Assembly (NCBI RefSeq): GCF_008370045.1 | Contig: NZ_VOBN01000030.1 | Span: forward strand, 1 to 63,581 | Reading direction: 5' to 3' | DNA from: Pseudomonas sp. ANT_J12 | GTDB lineage: Bacteria > Pseudomonadota > Gammaproteobacteria > Pseudomonadales > Pseudomonadaceae | Length of the DNA stretch: 63,581 nucleotides | In this document: piece after piece, positions 33,564-42,018 of the stretch | How positions within the stretch are numbered: position 1 is the first letter of the stretch | Layout: every line of letters begins with the position of its first letter | Notes under the pieces: model-generated | What the model was told of the DNA's origin: nothing | Databases searched by the model: none | The model's input: the letters and a program-made list of their open reading frames with translations, nothing else | Program-made: the position numbers and the translations under genes

Positions 33564-34427
33564 TCAGCGACCTGGCGCTAAATCGAAAAACGCCTGAATC
33601 AAGCGCAAATCCCGCCGCCGATCCATGCAGCCGATCATGTGCCGATTGATCAGCCCCTCGCCAATAATCGGCACCGCCACCACCCGCGGGTCATGGCTGA
33701 CTTCCACTGACGACACCACGCCAACCCCCAACTCCGCGGCAACGGCCTCGGTCACCGCCTCGCGACTGTCCAGCTCCAGCAACACCCGGGGATTGACCTT
33801 GGCCTGCGTGCACGCCTCATCAAACGTACGCCGGGTGATCGAGCTCGGCTCGCGCAGCACCATGATCACCTGATCCAGTTCCTTGAGCTGCACATCCTTG
33901 GAACGCTGCGCCCACGGATGCCCGGCCGGCACCAGTGCGCAGATCCGTGACTCGCTCAACGCTTGCAGATGCAAACCCTTGCGCGGTTCGACTTCGGTCA
34001 GCACCGCCACATCGGCATGCTCGGACAACAACGCCGCCAGGGTTTCCTGGGCATTGCCCAAACGCAGGTTCACCGTGATCCCCGGATAGCGCGCCCGCAG
34101 GCTGGCAAGCATCGGCATGACCATGTGCGGTCCGTCCGCCGCCACTTCCAGGCGCCCGGTCAGCAACTGGCGGTTGGCCTCCAGCATCACTTGCGCTTCT
34201 TCCGCCAGGCCGAACATCGCCCGGGTGATCGCCGCCAGTTTGGTGCCCTCCTCCGTCAGCTCCACTCGTCGGGCGGTACGGCGCAGCAGGGTGATTTGGT
34301 AGTGCTCCTCCAGCGCCTTGATGTGCCCGGTGACCGCCGGCTGGCTGATGAACAGCCGCGCGGCGGCCCGGGTAAAGCTGCCTTCCCGGGCCACAGCATC
34401 GAATGCACGGAGCTGGAACAGATTCAT
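33564..34427 (-). CDS. LysR-family regulator of 2-aminoethylphosphonate catabolism (paralog 2)
   Basis: 287 residues; HTH SFTRAAARLFISQPAVTGHIKALEEHYQITLLRR and effector-domain landmarks REPSSITRRTFDEAC and SREAVTEAVAAELGVGVVSSVEVS, the same positions as in the 32566 paralog. This type of LysR is regularly found divergent from phnW. It would bind the 34428-34536 region and activate phnWX in response to 2-AEP. Confidence 0.87.
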   Translation of the reverse strand: MNLFQLRAFDAVAREGSFTRAAARLFISQPAVTGHIKALEEHYQITLLRRTARRVELTEEGTKLAAITRAMFGLAEEAQVMLEANRQLLTGRLEVAADGPHMVMPMLASLRARYPGITVNLRLGNAQETLAALLSEHADVAVLTEVEPRKGLHLQALSESRICALVPAGHPWAQRSKDVQLKELDQVIMVLREPSSITRRTFDEACTQAKVNPRVLLELDSREAVTEAVAAELGVGVVSSVEVSHDPRVVAVPIIGEGLINRHMIGCMDRRRDLRLIQAFFDLAPGR

Positions 34428-34462
34428 GAATAACCCTCACTGATGGCTGGCATAACAACAAA

Positions 34463-34489
34463 CAATTTGATTGATAGCTCGGCAAATTG
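34463..34489. promoter_or_regulatory. Candidate LysR site upstream of phnW
   Basis: CAATTTG (34463-34469) and CAAATTG (34483-34489) form an inverted repeat with a 13-bp spacer in the AT-rich gap between the divergent LysR and phnW starts. Confidence 0.5.
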
Positions 34490-34536
34490 CAATTTAAGCC
34501 CCGTAGCGTCATCCCATCGATTACGAGGACATGAGA

Positions 34537-35646
34537 ATGAGTACTGCCGAACCCATCCTGCTCACCCCCGGCCCGTTGACCACATCGGCCCGCACCCGTC
34601 AGGCGATGATGGTCGACTGGGGTTCATGGGATGACCGCTTCAACCAACTGACCGCCAGCCTGTGCGAACAACTGCTGGCGATCATCAACGGTGCCGACAC
34701 CCACCACTGCGTGCCATTGCAAGGCAGCGGCACTTTCGCCGTCGAAGCCGCGATCGGCACATTGGTCCCGCGTGACGGCAAAGTGCTGGTGCTGATCAAC
34801 GGCGCCTACGGCAAACGCCTGGCGAAGATCTGCGAAGTGCTCGGTCGTTCGTTCAGCACCTTCGAAACCGCCGAAGACGAACCGACCACCGCCGCCGATG
34901 TGGATCGCCTGCTGCAGGCTGACCCGAGCATCACTCACATTGCGCTGATTCACTGCGAAACCAGTACCGGCATCCTTAACCCGCTGTCGGAAATCGCCCA
35001 GGTCATCGCGCAACACGGCAAACGCCTGATCATCGACGCCATGAGCTCCTTCGGCGCTTTGCCGGTGGATGCGCAACAGGTGCCGTTCGATGCACTGATC
35101 GCCGCTTCGGGCAAGTGCCTGGAAGGTGTGCCGGGGATGGGCTTCGTCTTCGCTCGCAAGGAGTCGCTGGCGAATGCCGGCGGCAACTCGCACTCACTGG
35201 CGATGGATTTGTTCGACCAGCACACCTACATGGCCAAGACCGGGCAATGGCGCTTCACCCCGCCGACCCACGTGGTCGCGGCGCTGCACGAAGCGCTGCT
35301 GCAATACAACGAAGAAGGTGGTTTGCCGGCGCGGCATCAGCGCTACGCCGACAACTGCCGGGTGCTGCTCGATGACATGGCCCAACTCGGTTTGCGCAGC
35401 TTCCTGCCCGCCGTAATCCAGGCGCCGATCATCGTCACCTTTCACGCCCCGAAAGACCCGCGCTACCAGTTCAAGGAATTCTACGAACGGGTCAAGGCCA
35501 AGGGTTTCATCCTTTACCCCGGCAAATTAACCCAGGTCGACACCTTCCGCGTCGGCTGCATCGGCCACGTCAATCCGCCCGAGATGCACGCGGCGGTGGC
35601 AGCGATTGCCGAGGTGTTGCAGGAAATGGAAGTTTTGGAAATCTGA
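34537..35646 (+). CDS. phnW: 2-aminoethylphosphonate:pyruvate transaminase PhnW
   Basis: PLP enzyme that converts 2-AEP and pyruvate to phosphonoacetaldehyde and alanine. 369 residues; ILLTPGPLTTSARTRQAMM at the start, the LIHCETSTGILNPL substrate segment, the cofactor Asp in LIIDAMSSFGALP and PLP-lysine Lys193 in AASGKCLEGVPGMGFVF. The second ATG is chosen since GAGG at 34525-34528 is 8 bp away; the first ATG is only 2 bp from it. Confidence 0.95.
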   Translation: MSTAEPILLTPGPLTTSARTRQAMMVDWGSWDDRFNQLTASLCEQLLAIINGADTHHCVPLQGSGTFAVEAAIGTLVPRDGKVLVLINGAYGKRLAKICEVLGRSFSTFETAEDEPTTAADVDRLLQADPSITHIALIHCETSTGILNPLSEIAQVIAQHGKRLIIDAMSSFGALPVDAQQVPFDALIAASGKCLEGVPGMGFVFARKESLANAGGNSHSLAMDLFDQHTYMAKTGQWRFTPPTHVVAALHEALLQYNEEGGLPARHQRYADNCRVLLDDMAQLGLRSFLPAVIQAPIIVTFHAPKDPRYQFKEFYERVKAKGFILYPGKLTQVDTFRVGCIGHVNPPEMHAAVAAIAEVLQEMEVLEI

Positions 35647-35668
35647 ATCAGCAAACGCCGCCGAACCT

Positions 35669-35772
35669 GTAGGAGCGAGGCTTGCCCGCGAACACAGGCG
35701 ACGCGGTCCCCCAGGCACACCGAGTTATCGTTCTTCGCGGGCAAGTCGGTACGCCGCATCGCTCGCTCCTAC
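35669..35772. repeat. REP element, GTAGGAGC family, between phnW and phnX
   Basis: GTAGGAGCGAGGCTTGCCCGCGAA...TTCGCGGGCAAG...GCTCGCTCCTAC. It lies within the phnWX operon, ending 16 bp before the phnX ATG. A stable hairpin here may set relative amounts of the two messages. Confidence 0.85.
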
Positions 35773-35787
35773 AAAGGAATCTGAGAC

Positions 35788-36615
35788 ATGAACTACAACA
35801 ACCCTACCAAGCTCCAAGCCGCCATCCTCGACTGGGCCGGCACCGTGGTCGATTTCGGCTCATTCGCACCCACCCAGATTTTTGTCGAAGCCTTCGCCGA
35901 GTTCGACGTCCAGGTCTCCATCGAAGAAGCCCGCGGGCCGATGGGCATGGGCAAGTGGGACCACATCCGTACCCTGTGCGATCAGCCGCAGGTTGCCGAG
36001 CGTTATCGCAAGGCGTTCGGCCGCACCCCGACTGACGATGACGTCACCGCCATCTACAAACGCTTCATGCCGCTGCAAATCGAAAAAATCGCCGAACATT
36101 CGGCGCTGATACCCGGTGCCCTGGACACCATCGCTAACTTGCGCCAGCAAGGGATCAAGATCGGCTCCTGCTCCGGCTACCCGAAACAGGTTATGGACAA
36201 AGTCGTGGAACTGGCCGCCACCAACGGTTACATCGCGGACCACGTGGTCGCCACTGACGAAGTGCCCAACGGTCGTCCATGGCCGGCCCAGGCCCTGGCC
36301 AACGTCATCGCGCTGGGCATCGACGATGTCGCGGCGTGCGTGAAGATCGACGACACGGTGCCGGGCATTCTGGAAGGTCGTCGTGCCGGCATGTGGACCG
36401 TGGCGCTGATCTGCTCCGGTAACGCGCTGGGTCTGGACTACGCGGGTTATCAGGCCCTCGGCAGCGAGGAGTTGGCCAGCGAGCGCAAGCGTATTCACGG
36501 GATGTTCGAAGGCTCGCGGCCGCACTACATGATCGACACCATCACCGATCTGCCCCAGGTGATTGCCGATATCAATAAGCGACTGGCCAACGGTGAGATG
36601 CCGCAAAGCAGCTAA
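35788..36615 (+). CDS. phnX: Phosphonoacetaldehyde hydrolase (phosphonatase) PhnX
   Basis: HAD-superfamily C-P bond hydrolase giving acetaldehyde and phosphate. 275 residues: nucleophile Asp15 in ILDWAGTVVDFG, Schiff-base lysine Lys56 in GPMGMGKWDHIRTL, motif 2 GSCSGYPKQVM and the Asp pair of motif 3 (KIDDTVPGILEG). Completes 2-AEP degradation with PhnW in the cytosol. Confidence 0.95.
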   Translation: MNYNNPTKLQAAILDWAGTVVDFGSFAPTQIFVEAFAEFDVQVSIEEARGPMGMGKWDHIRTLCDQPQVAERYRKAFGRTPTDDDVTAIYKRFMPLQIEKIAEHSALIPGALDTIANLRQQGIKIGSCSGYPKQVMDKVVELAATNGYIADHVVATDEVPNGRPWPAQALANVIALGIDDVAACVKIDDTVPGILEGRRAGMWTVALICSGNALGLDYAGYQALGSEELASERKRIHGMFEGSRPHYMIDTITDLPQVIADINKRLANGEMPQSS

Positions 36616-36630
36616 CCCACCGCCCACCTT

Positions 36631-36696
36631 GTAGGAGCATGGCTTGCCCGCGATGACAGTCTCAAGGACGCCATCGCGGGCAAGCCATGCTCCTAC
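36631..36696. repeat. REP pair, GTAGGAGC family
   Basis: GTAGGAGCATGGCTTGCCCGCGATG...CATCGCGGGCAAGCCATGCTCCTAC, a nearly perfect 66-bp palindrome just after phnX; probably the operon's transcript end. Confidence 0.88.
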
Positions 36697-36838
36697 AGGG
36701 TTTTTTATTGTCAATTAGCTGAACCAGAGCATTGAACGGGCAAATCGTCTCAGGCAAATACGGCAAAACAGGATTACAGTTAAAGCACAGTGCCGCACAA
36801 GAACGGCGCTTTGAGCATTGACCTGTGGAGAGCCCCGT

Positions 36839-37387
36839 ATGCCCTGGAAGAACTCCGACTCACGTTACAGCACGGTGTCGATCACGTTGCACTGGCTGAT
36901 GCTGGTCTTGCTGATCCTGGTTTACGCCTGCATCGAATTTCGCGGGATTTTCCCCAAAGGCAGCGGTGGCCGCACGCTGATCACCGAATCGCACTTCATG
37001 TTGGGCCTGACGGTGTTTGTGCTGGTGTGGCTGCGCCTGTTTGCCCGCAGCCTGGGCCCGGCGCCGCAGATCTTCCCGGCGTCGCCGCATTGGCAGACTA
37101 CCCTGGCCAAATTGATGCACTGGGCCTTGTACTTGTTCATGATCGCCATGCCGATCCTCGGCTGGCTGGTCACCAGCGCCAAGGGGCATCAGGTAATGTT
37201 CTACGGCTTTGACCTGCCGTTGCTAGTCCCGGAGGACAAGGTGCTGGCCAAGCGGATTCAGGGCTGGCATGAACTCGGCGGCACCATCGGCTACTGGCTG
37301 ATCGGCCTGCACGCCGTGGCGGGGCTGTATCACCACTATGTGGTGGGGGATAACACCTTGTTGCGGATGATGCCGAAGCGGGTTTGA
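36839..37387 (+). CDS. Cytochrome b561 (second copy)
   Basis: 182-residue four-helix di-heme membrane cytochrome: RYSTVSITLHWLMLVLLILVYACIEFRG, ESHFMLGLTVFVLVWLRLFAR, LAKLMHWALYLFMIAMPILGWLV and ELGGTIGYWLIGLHAVAGLYHHYVVGD, with heme-ligand histidines at the expected helix ends. Standalone unit; start after GGAG. The Ser-Lys-Gly loop before helix 4 differs from the copy at 13462, so it is not a recent duplicate. Confidence 0.9.
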   Translation: MPWKNSDSRYSTVSITLHWLMLVLLILVYACIEFRGIFPKGSGGRTLITESHFMLGLTVFVLVWLRLFARSLGPAPQIFPASPHWQTTLAKLMHWALYLFMIAMPILGWLVTSAKGHQVMFYGFDLPLLVPEDKVLAKRIQGWHELGGTIGYWLIGLHAVAGLYHHYVVGDNTLLRMMPKRV

Positions 37388-37421
37388 GCCGTTGCCTCAA
37401 TTTTTGGCCAAATGATGACCT

Positions 37422-37522
37422 GTGGCGAGGGCGCTTGCTCCCGCTCGGCTGCGCAGCAGACGCAAAACAGTGGGCGCACTGAAGATTTTCGGGGCCGCTT
37501 CGGGGGCAAGCGCCCTCGCCAC
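37422..37522. repeat. REP element, GTGGCGAG family
   Basis: GTGGCGAGGGCGCTTGCTCCCG...GGGGGCAAGCGCCCTCGCCAC between convergent cytochrome b561 and PLP-enzyme genes. The inner segment is partly deleted relative to the copies at 29417 and 38490. Confidence 0.82.
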
Positions 37523-37528
37523 AATTGT

Positions 37529-38446
37529 TCAGTGTTTTGAGCTAAATCCCCGTCGGCCTTGCAAGCCACCGGTATGGATGAAGATCAACCGCGTGCCTTG
37601 AGGGAATCTTCTCGCTTCGATCTGCTGCTTGAGCGCCAGCAACGCCTTGCCGGTGTACAGCGGCTCCAAGGGAATGCCGCTGGCCTGCTCGGTCTCCTCG
37701 ATGAATTCAAGCAACAGCGAATCAACCTTGGCAAACCCGCCGCGACAGGCGTCGAACAGCTCATAAGCTGGCTCCCCCCCTCCCACAATCGCTTCAATCT
37801 GATGCGCCACGCCGTGATCGCCCGGCACCGCCAACGCGCCATAGACCGGATGCTCGCCCGCCTCGGCCAGCACCAGCCCAGCCAGCGTGGTGCCCGTTCC
37901 GCAAGCCAGCCACCAGCCGTCGTAGTCGTTCCAGCCCAATCCGGCCAATCGCTCACGCACCTGATCCCTGAGCTGCATACAGCCCCGCGCCCCACGCAAA
38001 CCACCTCCCCCTTCCGGCACCGGGTGCAAGGTCGGGTATTGCGCCTGCCACGGCTGCCAGAAACCCGGTTCATGGCGCGCGCGATAACCGCCGTAACCCA
38101 ACCAGTGCAGCTGCATGCCGAAGTCTTGTAGATCCTTTACGGTCGGCGTGTCTTGCGGATGACCGCGCAGCAATCCCAAAGTGTTGAAGCCGAAGCGTTT
38201 GCCCGCAGCGGCCAACGCGTGCAGATGATTGGAGTGAGCGCCACCAAGGCTAATGATGCCGTCGGCACCGGCCTGGTCGGCAGCGTGAAGGTGTTCGATG
38301 AGTTTGAACCACTTGTTGCCGCTGATCAGCGGGTCGATTTGGTCCAGCCGCAAGATGGCGACTTCGATGCCGGCTGCGGTGAGCCAGTCGAGGTGCAGGG
38401 GTTCTAGAGGAGCTTGGGGTAGCCAGTCGTTGAGAGGGAGGAGCAT
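37529..38446 (-). CDS. PLP-dependent ACC deaminase/D-cysteine desulfhydrase family protein
   Basis: 305 residues of the fold II type. The PLP lysine is in DPLISGNKWFKLIEHL; other landmarks are ISLGGAHSNHLHALAAAGKRFGF and the phosphate loop WWLACGTGTTLAGLVLAE. Genuine ACC deaminases and D-cysteine desulfhydrases are about 330-340 residues, so this is a shorter pseudomonad paralog and its substrate is open. The start is at 38446; the longer frame is REP-encoded. Confidence 0.8.
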   Translation of the reverse strand: MLLPLNDWLPQAPLEPLHLDWLTAAGIEVAILRLDQIDPLISGNKWFKLIEHLHAADQAGADGIISLGGAHSNHLHALAAAGKRFGFNTLGLLRGHPQDTPTVKDLQDFGMQLHWLGYGGYRARHEPGFWQPWQAQYPTLHPVPEGGGGLRGARGCMQLRDQVRERLAGLGWNDYDGWWLACGTGTTLAGLVLAEAGEHPVYGALAVPGDHGVAHQIEAIVGGGEPAYELFDACRGGFAKVDSLLLEFIEETEQASGIPLEPLYTGKALLALKQQIEARRFPQGTRLIFIHTGGLQGRRGFSSKH

Positions 38447-38489
38447 GAGGCCGGCTCTGGGAAAGAGCCGACATCTTAGCAGCACCTTT

Positions 38490-38621
38490 GTGGCGAGGGG
38501 GCTTGCCCCCGTTGGGCTGCGCAGCAGCCCCAAAAACCATGTAGCGCGGATTATCAGAATGACCGCGTTGGATGGGTTTACAACTGCTGCGCAGCCGAAC
38601 GGGGCCAAGCCCCCTCGCCAC
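38490..38621. repeat. REPIN, GTGGCGAG family
   Basis: GTGGCGAGGGGGCTTGCCCCCGTTGGGCTGCGCAGCAG... and complement ending GCCCCCTCGCCAC; 132 bp, ending 13 bp before the fadH stop codon. Confidence 0.88.
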
Positions 38622-38634
38622 AAGGGGTGTTTTT

Positions 38635-40674
38635 TTACAACTCGGCGGCCAGACGCGACCCTTGGTTGATCGCCCGCTTCGCATCCAGCTCCGCCGCCAC
38701 GTCCGCGCCGCCAATCAAATGCACATTCTGTCCCGCCGCCACCAGACCATCCTGCAACTCACGCAGCGGATCCTGACCGGCGCAGATCACAATGTTGTCC
38801 ACCGCCAGCACTTGCGGCTCGCCGGTTTCGCCGATGCGGATGTGAAGGCCGTCGTCGTCGATTTTCAGGTACTCGACGCTGTTGAGCATCTGCACCTGCT
38901 TGTTCTTCAACCCGGTGCGGTGAATCCAGCCGGTGGTCTTGCCCAGACCGTCGCCGACCTTGGTTTTCTTGCGTTGCAGCAGGAACACCTCACGGGCCGG
39001 AGCATGGGGCTGAGCCTTGATCCCGGCCACGCCGCCGCGCGCCTCAAGCTTGGTGTCGATGCCCCACTCTTTCCAGAACGCGGCACGGTCGAGGCTGGTG
39101 GCCACGCCTTCGTGAACCAAAAACTCCGAGACGTCGAAACCGATACCGCCGGCGCCAATCACCGCCACGCGCTTGCCCACCGGTTTGCGCTCGAGGATCA
39201 CGTCCAGGTAGCTCAACACCTTGGCGTTCTCGACACCCGGGATGGCCGGGGTACGCGGTGCGATACCGGTGGCGAGGATAATTTCGTCGTAACCGCCGGC
39301 CACCAGTTGCGCCACGTCGACGCGGGTGTTCAAACACACCTCGACGTTAGTGGTCTGCAATTTGCGGTTGAAGTAGCGCAGGGTTTCGAAAAACTCTTCC
39401 TTGCCCGGCACACGCTTGGCGATGTTGAACTGACCGCCGATTTCGCTGGCCGAATCAAACAAGGTCACCTGATGCCCACGCTCAGCAGCCACGGTTGCCG
39501 CAGAAAGACCTGCAGGACCGGCACCGACCACGGCGATCTTCTTGATCTGCTGCACCGGTAAATAATTGAGTTCGGTTTCATGGCAGGCACGCGGGTTGAC
39601 CAGGCAACTGGTCAATTTGCCGCCGAAGGTGTGGTCCAGGCACGCCTGGTTGCAGCCGATGCAGGTGTTGATTTCATCGGCGCGACCCGCGGCAGCCTTG
39701 TTGACGAAATCGGCGTCAGCGAGGAATGGCCGGGCCATGGACACCATGTCCGCATCGCCTTCCGCCAGGATCTGCTCGGCGATTTCCGGGGTGTTGATGC
39801 GGTTGGTGGTGATCAGCGGAATGCTCACCGAACCGCGCAGCTTGGCCGTGACCTTGCTGAACGCGCCGCGCGGCACTTTGGTGGCGATGGTCGGGATCCG
39901 CGCTTCGTGCCAGCCGATGCCGGTGTTGATGATGGTCGCGCCGGCCTGCTCGATAGCTTTGGCCAGGGTGACGATTTCTTCCCAACTGCTACCGCCTTCC
40001 ACCAGGTCGAGCATCGACAGGCGGAAGATGATGATGAAATTCGGACCGACCGCTTCGCGCACCCGGCGCACGATTTCCACCGGCAGGCGCATGCGGTTTT
40101 CGTAGCTGCCGCCCCAACGGTCGGTGCGGTGGTTGGTGTGGGCCGCGAGGAACTGGTTAATGAAATAACCTTCGGAACCCATGATTTCGACGCCGTCGTA
40201 CTCGGCGACTTGCGCCAGTTTCGAACAGGTGACGAAATCGCTGATCTGCTTCTCGATGCCTTCCTCGTCCAGCTCTTTAGGCTTGAACGGGTTGATCGGC
40301 GCCTGGATCGCGCTCGGCGCGACTTGCTTCGGGCTGTAGGCATAACGCCCGGCGTGCAGGATCTGCATGCAAATCTTGCCGCCCGCCTCGTGCACCGCGC
40401 GGGTGACGATCTGGTGCTTGAGCGCTTCTTCCTCGGTGGTCAGCTTGGCCGCACCGGAGTAAACGCCGCCCTCATCGTTCGGGCCGATACCGCCGGTGAC
40501 CATCAGGCCTACGCCACCCAGGGCGCGTTCGGCAAAATACGCCGCCATGCGCTCGAAACCGCCGGGCTTTTCCTCAAGACCGGTGTGCATCGAGCCCATC
40601 AGGGTGCGGTTGCGCAGCGTGGTAAAACCCAGGTCCAGCGGGGCCAACAGGTGCGGGTAGTGAGCAGCGGCCAT
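38635..40674 (-). CDS. fadH: NADPH-dependent 2,4-dienoyl-CoA reductase FadH
   Basis: 679 residues: an FMN TIM-barrel (1-~340; TLRNRTLMGSMHTGLEE, GPNDEGGVY), a [4Fe-4S] motif CIGCNQACLDHTFGGKLTSC, an FAD fold (IAVVGAGPAGLSAATVAAERGHQVTLF) and an NADPH fold (RVAVIGAGGIGFDVSEFLVH). It reduces 2,4-dienoyl-CoA intermediates of polyunsaturated fatty-acid beta-oxidation. The second ATG (MAAAHYPHLLAPLDLG) has GGAG 9 bp upstream. The full length is normal for the E. coli-type enzyme. Confidence 0.95.
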   Translation of the reverse strand: MAAAHYPHLLAPLDLGFTTLRNRTLMGSMHTGLEEKPGGFERMAAYFAERALGGVGLMVTGGIGPNDEGGVYSGAAKLTTEEEALKHQIVTRAVHEAGGKICMQILHAGRYAYSPKQVAPSAIQAPINPFKPKELDEEGIEKQISDFVTCSKLAQVAEYDGVEIMGSEGYFINQFLAAHTNHRTDRWGGSYENRMRLPVEIVRRVREAVGPNFIIIFRLSMLDLVEGGSSWEEIVTLAKAIEQAGATIINTGIGWHEARIPTIATKVPRGAFSKVTAKLRGSVSIPLITTNRINTPEIAEQILAEGDADMVSMARPFLADADFVNKAAAGRADEINTCIGCNQACLDHTFGGKLTSCLVNPRACHETELNYLPVQQIKKIAVVGAGPAGLSAATVAAERGHQVTLFDSASEIGGQFNIAKRVPGKEEFFETLRYFNRKLQTTNVEVCLNTRVDVAQLVAGGYDEIILATGIAPRTPAIPGVENAKVLSYLDVILERKPVGKRVAVIGAGGIGFDVSEFLVHEGVATSLDRAAFWKEWGIDTKLEARGGVAGIKAQPHAPAREVFLLQRKKTKVGDGLGKTTGWIHRTGLKNKQVQMLNSVEYLKIDDDGLHIRIGETGEPQVLAVDNIVICAGQDPLRELQDGLVAAGQNVHLIGGADVAAELDAKRAINQGSRLAAEL

Positions 40675-40884
40675 CGGAAACTCCACATCGAGCGATCACG
40701 GGAAAAATGCAGGAGCTCTTCGGCCCCCGTCGGTCATGTGCCACAGACTAAGAGTCGCACCGCTGTCACTCAATGACCCAAACTGACAACTTATTGATCC
40801 AAATGTGCAGCGCCCCTTGGCAAGCGCCGACCGGGGCCCTACCCTAGTCGACGAATCCTGCACACGGCTGTCGACTGCTTTCCC

Positions 40885-42015
40885 ATGCGCAAACTTCTGT
40901 ACCTGACCTTTTCCATGGCGTTGATCGCCGCCCTCACGACCTACGCCATGTGGGCCGCGGACCGTCCGGTGGGTCATTACCTGTCGGACCTGCGGATCAG
41001 TCTGGCGGTCGATCAAGGCACCCCGGCCGATCGCGGCAACCTGCTGGGCATCCAGCCCGAGCTGTTCCCCACCGACTATCAAAGCCCGGAGCGTTTGCAC
41101 CGTAAGCTCTCCGCGTATCTGCAAAAGGCTCAGGATCAGGGCCTGCTGAACGAAAAGACCATCGTGGTGCTGCCGGAACATGTCGGCACCTGGCTGATGG
41201 TCAGCGGCGAGAAGGATGAGCTGTACCAGGCCAGCACCCTCAAGGAAGCCATGAACTGGCTGGCGGCGAGCAATCCGCTGCAGTTCGTCCGCGCGCTGAT
41301 CAGCGCCAAAGGCGCCAGTCGCCTCGACGACGCTCATTTGCGCATGAAGGCCAAGAGCATGGCCAAGGACTACCAGGCGCTGTTCGGTGGCCTGGCGAAA
41401 GAATTCCACGTGACCCTGGTGGCCGGCTCCATCGTGCTCCCGGAGCCAAGCGTCAACGACGGCACCTTGAAAATCGGTCACGGCGCGCTGTTCAACAGCA
41501 CCGTGGTGTTCGGTCGCGACGGTTTGCCTATCGGTCAGCCGCAACGGCAGATGCACCCGATCTTCGCGGAACAGGACACCCTCGCCGCCAACACCGATCA
41601 CACGGTCAATGTGATCGATACGCCGGCCGGACGTTTGGGCATTCTGATCGGCAGCGACAGTTGGTACCCGGACAACTACCGCAAACTCAACGAACAGGGT
41701 GCGCAACTGGTGGCGGTCCCGGCGTTCGTCGTCGGACGCGGGACCTGGGACAAACCATGGCGCGGTTACAAAGGCCTGTCGACGCCCGGCTCCGTCAGTC
41801 TCAAGGCCGGTGAACTCAGTGAAGGCCAGGCCTGGCACCGCTTGACCCTGATAGGCCAGCCACCGAGCAGCCAGGCCATTGCCGGCATGAGCGTATTCCT
41901 GCGCGGACAGTTCTGGGACAAAGGTAGCGCCGGCCAGAGCTTTCTCAGCAGCAATGGCCAGCATTCCGCTGACGGTGATATCCGTGGCGCGCGCATGCTG
42001 AATCTCTGGTTATAA
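40885..42015 (+). CDS. Membrane-anchored nitrilase-fold protein lacking the Lys-Cys catalytic pair
   Basis: 376 residues with an N-terminal signal anchor (~4-24) and a carbon-nitrogen hydrolase-like domain. The glutamate of the triad is kept (Glu98, VVLPEHVGTW). At the catalytic lysine position the sequence is QRQMHPI (Gln222 where KxH is expected), and the cysteine block that normally reads GxLICYD is GILIGSDSWYP (Gly256 at the Cys position). A hydrolase of the usual mechanism is therefore not expected. It is 3 bp upstream of the AraC gene and probably shares its transcript. Confidence 0.75.
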   Translation: MRKLLYLTFSMALIAALTTYAMWAADRPVGHYLSDLRISLAVDQGTPADRGNLLGIQPELFPTDYQSPERLHRKLSAYLQKAQDQGLLNEKTIVVLPEHVGTWLMVSGEKDELYQASTLKEAMNWLAASNPLQFVRALISAKGASRLDDAHLRMKAKSMAKDYQALFGGLAKEFHVTLVAGSIVLPEPSVNDGTLKIGHGALFNSTVVFGRDGLPIGQPQRQMHPIFAEQDTLAANTDHTVNVIDTPAGRLGILIGSDSWYPDNYRKLNEQGAQLVAVPAFVVGRGTWDKPWRGYKGLSTPGSVSLKAGELSEGQAWHRLTLIGQPPSSQAIAGMSVFLRGQFWDKGSAGQSFLSSNGQHSADGDIRGARMLNLWL

Positions 42016-42018
42016 ACC

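Noticed and set aside
13217..38621. CRISPR array formed by regularly occurring repeats
   Set aside because: The repeats are dispersed REP palindromes and one contiguous tandem array without unique spacers; no cas genes are present.
38447..38623. N-terminal extension of the PLP enzyme to 38623
   Set aside because: The extra residues are translated from a REP element; the ATG at 38446 gives the family-typical start.
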